A stretch of DNA of 64,000 nucleotides, taken from assembly GCA_041874755.1 (NCBI GenBank), contig CP102611.1, positions 744,001 through 808,000 of the forward strand, in the 5' to 3' direction. The stretch is from Chitinibacter sp. SCUT-21 (GTDB lineage: Bacteria; Pseudomonadota; Gammaproteobacteria; Burkholderiales; Chitinibacteraceae). The notes beneath the pieces were generated by a model that saw only the letters and a list, made by a program, of their open reading frames with translations, did no database searches and had not been told where the DNA came from. Below, piece by piece: positions 61,973 to 64,000 of this stretch. The stretch's first letter is position 1. The number at the start of each line of letters is the position of its first letter. The position numbers were made by a program, and so were the translations under genes.

Positions 61973-63193
61973 ATGACACAAGAAAATGCTTTTATCGGAC
62001 GCCAACCTATCTTAAACCGCCAACAACAGATTATTGGCTATGAGTTGTTATTTCGCTTAAACAAAGAGGCGGTTACGGCGGATTTTTCTAGTGATATGCA
62101 AGCTGGTACGAACGTGCTGGTTAATACCATTTCGAATATGGGCACAGACTGGCTAGTAGGCGACAAAATTGCATTCATTAATGTTGCAGAATCAATGCTT
62201 GAGAGTAATTTTCTAGAGCTTTTACAGCCTCAACGAGTGGTTCTAGAAATAGTTGAAACCACACAAACTTCGCCAGAATTACTCACAAGATTGGCTGACT
62301 TGCGAAGCCAAGGCTTTGGTGTTGCACTGGATGATTTCATTCTAACGCCACAGACCGCACCAATGATCGAGTACGCCAACTATGTGAAGCTCGACATTCA
62401 ACAGCTGGGAATGGCCCAGATTCCTGCTATTTCTAAGGAACTGCGTAAATTCCCGCTGTTACAGGTAGCAGAAAAGGTTGAGACGAAAGAAGAATTTAAA
62501 GCATGCCTTGATATTGGGATGGATTGTTTCCAAGGCTATTATTTTGCGCATCCAGTCACCTTATCTGCAAAAGTGATTAACCCTGGATATGCCAATATTC
62601 TTAACCTACTGAATATGCTGCGGAATAATGCAGAAATTCGTGACATTGAAAACGCACTAAAGCGCGATGTAGCACTTTCGTTTAAATTGCTAAGGTATAT
62701 CAACTCCGCGGGGTTTGGTTTATCGTGTGAAATTCAATCTTTCCGACATGCCGTCACTATCTTAGGCTATCAAAAGCTATATCGTTGGCTTACTTTATTA
62801 CTTGTGACCGCAGGTGCCGAAACCGGCTCTCCACCAGCCCTGTTAAAAACAGCGGTAACTCGAGGACGATTAGTTGAACTTTTAGGAGCTCATTTACTTG
62901 ATGGGCAGGATAAAGATAATTTATTCATCGTTGGCATGTTCTCGCTACTTGATGTTTTGCTTGACATGCAAATGGATATGGTTCTTGAAACACTAATTTT
63001 GCCAGAAACCGTAACAGATGCCCTACTCACAAGAACAGGCATATATGGGCCTTTCTTAGAGCTGGCAGAGGCATGCGAGGATCCTGAAATGTCTGAAGTT
63101 CCACGCCTATGCGAGCAACTGCAGATTACGCCAGAGATGCTCAATCGCTCTCATGTTCAGGCTCTAAACTGGGTAGAAGAACTTGGTGTCTAA
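61973..63193 (+). CDS. EAL-HDOD signalling protein (YuxH-like)
   Basis: 406 residues: an EAL-type domain followed by an HDOD domain. The EAL part opens AFIGRQPILNRQQQIIGYEL; EAL itself reads ELL, and loop 6 reads GVALDDFILTPQ instead of DDFGTGYSS. E and K positions (LEIVETT, YVKLDIQQ, AEKVETKEEF, FQGYYFAHP) are partly kept. Catalysis is therefore doubtful and a binding or adaptor role is likely. HDOD: VALSFKLLRYINSAGFGLSC, then HAVTILGYQKLYRWLTLLL. Last gene before the terminator at 63207-63240, so it should be expressed with the chemotaxis genes. Confidence 0.88.
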   Translation: MTQENAFIGRQPILNRQQQIIGYELLFRLNKEAVTADFSSDMQAGTNVLVNTISNMGTDWLVGDKIAFINVAESMLESNFLELLQPQRVVLEIVETTQTSPELLTRLADLRSQGFGVALDDFILTPQTAPMIEYANYVKLDIQQLGMAQIPAISKELRKFPLLQVAEKVETKEEFKACLDIGMDCFQGYYFAHPVTLSAKVINPGYANILNLLNMLRNNAEIRDIENALKRDVALSFKLLRYINSAGFGLSCEIQSFRHAVTILGYQKLYRWLTLLLVTAGAETGSPPALLKTAVTRGRLVELLGAHLLDGQDKDNLFIVGMFSLLDVLLDMQMDMVLETLILPETVTDALLTRTGIYGPFLELAEACEDPEMSEVPRLCEQLQITPEMLNRSHVQALNWVEELGV

Positions 63194-63206
63194 GAATGGG
63201 TTTCTA

Positions 63207-63240
63207 ACAAAAAACCACGTTCAACGTGGTTTTTTGTTTT
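63207..63240 (+). terminator. Intrinsic terminator of the che operon
   Basis: AAAACCACGT pairs with ACGTGGTTTT around TCA and is followed by a T run, 13 bases after the EAL-HDOD stop. The A run on the other side would also allow stopping in the reverse direction. Confidence 0.92.
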
Positions 63241-63257
63241 AATCCTAGGGGAAAAAA

Positions 63258-63581
63258 ATGGCTTATGTTGAACGCGACCAAACGGGTCAAATCGTTGCAA
63301 TTTACCGTCACGCAAATGAACAAGCCCAAGAAGAACTATCTCCCAATCATCCTGACCTCATCAAGTTTGTCCAAAATTCCAATCAAGATTTTAATCATTC
63401 TGATACTGCCTTGATACGGGTGATTGAGGATATTGTTGATGTACTGATTGATAAAAATTTATTGCGACTAACGGATTTGCCTGTTGCCGCACAAGAAAAA
63501 CTACTTTCTCGCAAAAGTCTTCGTCAGCGCTTAAGTAATAGCCTTGACCTACTGATCGACAGCGACCAAGGCTTGCTGTAA
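63258..63581 (+). CDS. Conserved hypothetical protein, 107 aa
   Basis: A small soluble protein beginning MAYVERDQTGQIVAIYRHAN, followed by a helical body (SHP-type NHPDLIKFVQNSNQDF, then ALIRVIEDIVDVLIDKNLL). The opening and size recall a widespread proteobacterial family often mislabelled as tryptophan synthase beta-like; no catalytic motif is present. AGGGG lies before the ATG at 63258. It follows the che terminator by 17 bases and is convergent with the next gene, 5 bases apart. Confidence 0.7.
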   Translation: MAYVERDQTGQIVAIYRHANEQAQEELSPNHPDLIKFVQNSNQDFNHSDTALIRVIEDIVDVLIDKNLLRLTDLPVAAQEKLLSRKSLRQRLSNSLDLLIDSDQGLL

Positions 63582-63586
63582 TTAAA

Positions 63587-63940
63587 TTAATTCTGACTAC
63601 TGTTGCGAACCATAAAGTTATAGCGATCTTTAACTAGTGGTTCCGCAATGTGGGCTTCGGTCAGTGTAATACCCAATTTATTCGCGCGTTCCACCATATC
63701 TTTACGGCACTTTGCTTGAACTTCATCAGGGGCCAGATGCTCGCCGAACATAAGTTTTCCGCAATCTGCAAGAATCTCAGTAAACTGCTGCGGGTTTGCA
63801 TTCAGTAGCCCATTTTGATAACGCGGGTCACTAGACTGAGCATCTGCTGTTTGCGTCGTAGCCTGATTTTCAGCTTTGTCGCCACATGCTCCTAAGCTCA
63901 GCACCAGCGCTCCAACAACTACTGCTTGTAAAAATTTCAT
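63587..63940 (-). CDS. Putative lipoprotein, unknown function
   Basis: A 117-residue protein with a lipoprotein signal: MKFLQAVVVGALVLSLGACG, lipobox LGAC, Cys about residue 19. A low-complexity linker rich in Thr, Gln and Ser follows. The mature domain has two Cys (LADCGKLMFGEHL and AKCRKDMVERANKLG). The ATG at 63940 is preferred to one at 63952 because it leaves a normal signal-peptide length. Function unknown. Confidence 0.75.
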   Translation of the reverse strand: MKFLQAVVVGALVLSLGACGDKAENQATTQTADAQSSDPRYQNGLLNANPQQFTEILADCGKLMFGEHLAPDEVQAKCRKDMVERANKLGITLTEAHIAEPLVKDRYNFMVRNSSQN

Positions 63941-64000
63941 TTTTCGTCTCATCCTAATACTTATCTTAGCTAAACTAGCATTTTATAAATTGATCTTTGA

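Noticed and set aside
1..64000. tRNA, rRNA, CRISPR, insertion sequences, prophage
   Set aside because: I looked for T-arm/anticodon-like segments, regularly spaced direct repeats, and transposase, integrase or phage-type ORFs. None was convincing, apart from the attC-like half site noted separately.

Overview
The window is ordinary chromosomal DNA from a Gram-negative, flagellated bacterium. Gene content and order (yhdP / nitrilase / tldD beside glnE, an ubiC-ubiA pair, azlCD, a glycine-riboswitch gcvTHP operon, cheV-cheV-cheY-cheZ-cheA) suggest a betaproteobacterium, probably of the Neisseriales / Chitinibacteraceae type. That placement is inference from family resemblance, not from a search. 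I see no rRNA, tRNA, CRISPR array, transposase or prophage.

Layout. 1-4.9 kb: glycine cleavage operon gcvT-gcvH-gcvP (minus strand; gcvP runs off the left edge) behind a sigma70-type promoter and a tandem glycine riboswitch whose second aptamer carries a very large extra helix. Both gaps between the gcv genes hold long imperfect palindromes. 4.9-10.8 kb: acetyltransferase, ceramidase-like membrane protein, DUF445 protein with a small Cys-rich secreted partner, DbpA helicase, and the AzlC/AzlD amino-acid exporter. 10.8-17.3 kb: four-gene copper/silver efflux operon (small Met/Cys protein, CusC, CusB fused to a CusF domain, CusA). 17.3-21.5 kb: fba-fbp-tpiA gluconeogenic/glycolytic operon behind a DeoR/GlpR-type regulator; all three enzymes have terminal extensions. 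21.5-22.3 kb: a small AT-rich accessory patch with REP-like palindromes, a 106-aa orphan gene and an attC-like half site.

22.3-29.9 kb: YejK, a DUF697-like protein, AcpH, a c-di-GMP pair (REC-GGDEF and REC-DUF3369-HD-GYP), GNAT, TldD and a nitrilase-family amidase. 30-38.2 kb: YhdP, GlnE, an unknown putative zinc protein, TruC. 38.2-45.8 kb: a Gts-type sugar ABC transporter and, upstream on the same strand, a DctS/DctR-like two-component system. 46.3-53.3 kb: TrhO, a DUF1289 protein, EttA, an unknown, a lone short flagellin, UbiC, UbiA and an unknown membrane protein.

53.3-64 kb: motility control. On the minus strand lies a FleS/FlrB-like kinase followed by an HsbA/HsbR-like partner-switching pair (STAS protein, then REC-PP2C phosphatase-anti-sigma kinase). 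Divergent from it, a textbook sigma28 promoter drives two CheV proteins, CheY, CheZ, CheA and an EAL-HDOD protein, closed by a strong terminator. The strongest leads are the enlarged glycine riboswitch, the paired palindromes inside gcvTHP, the cassette-like orphan at 21.7-22.1 kb, the three extended sugar-phosphate enzymes, and the partner switch facing the chemotaxis operon.
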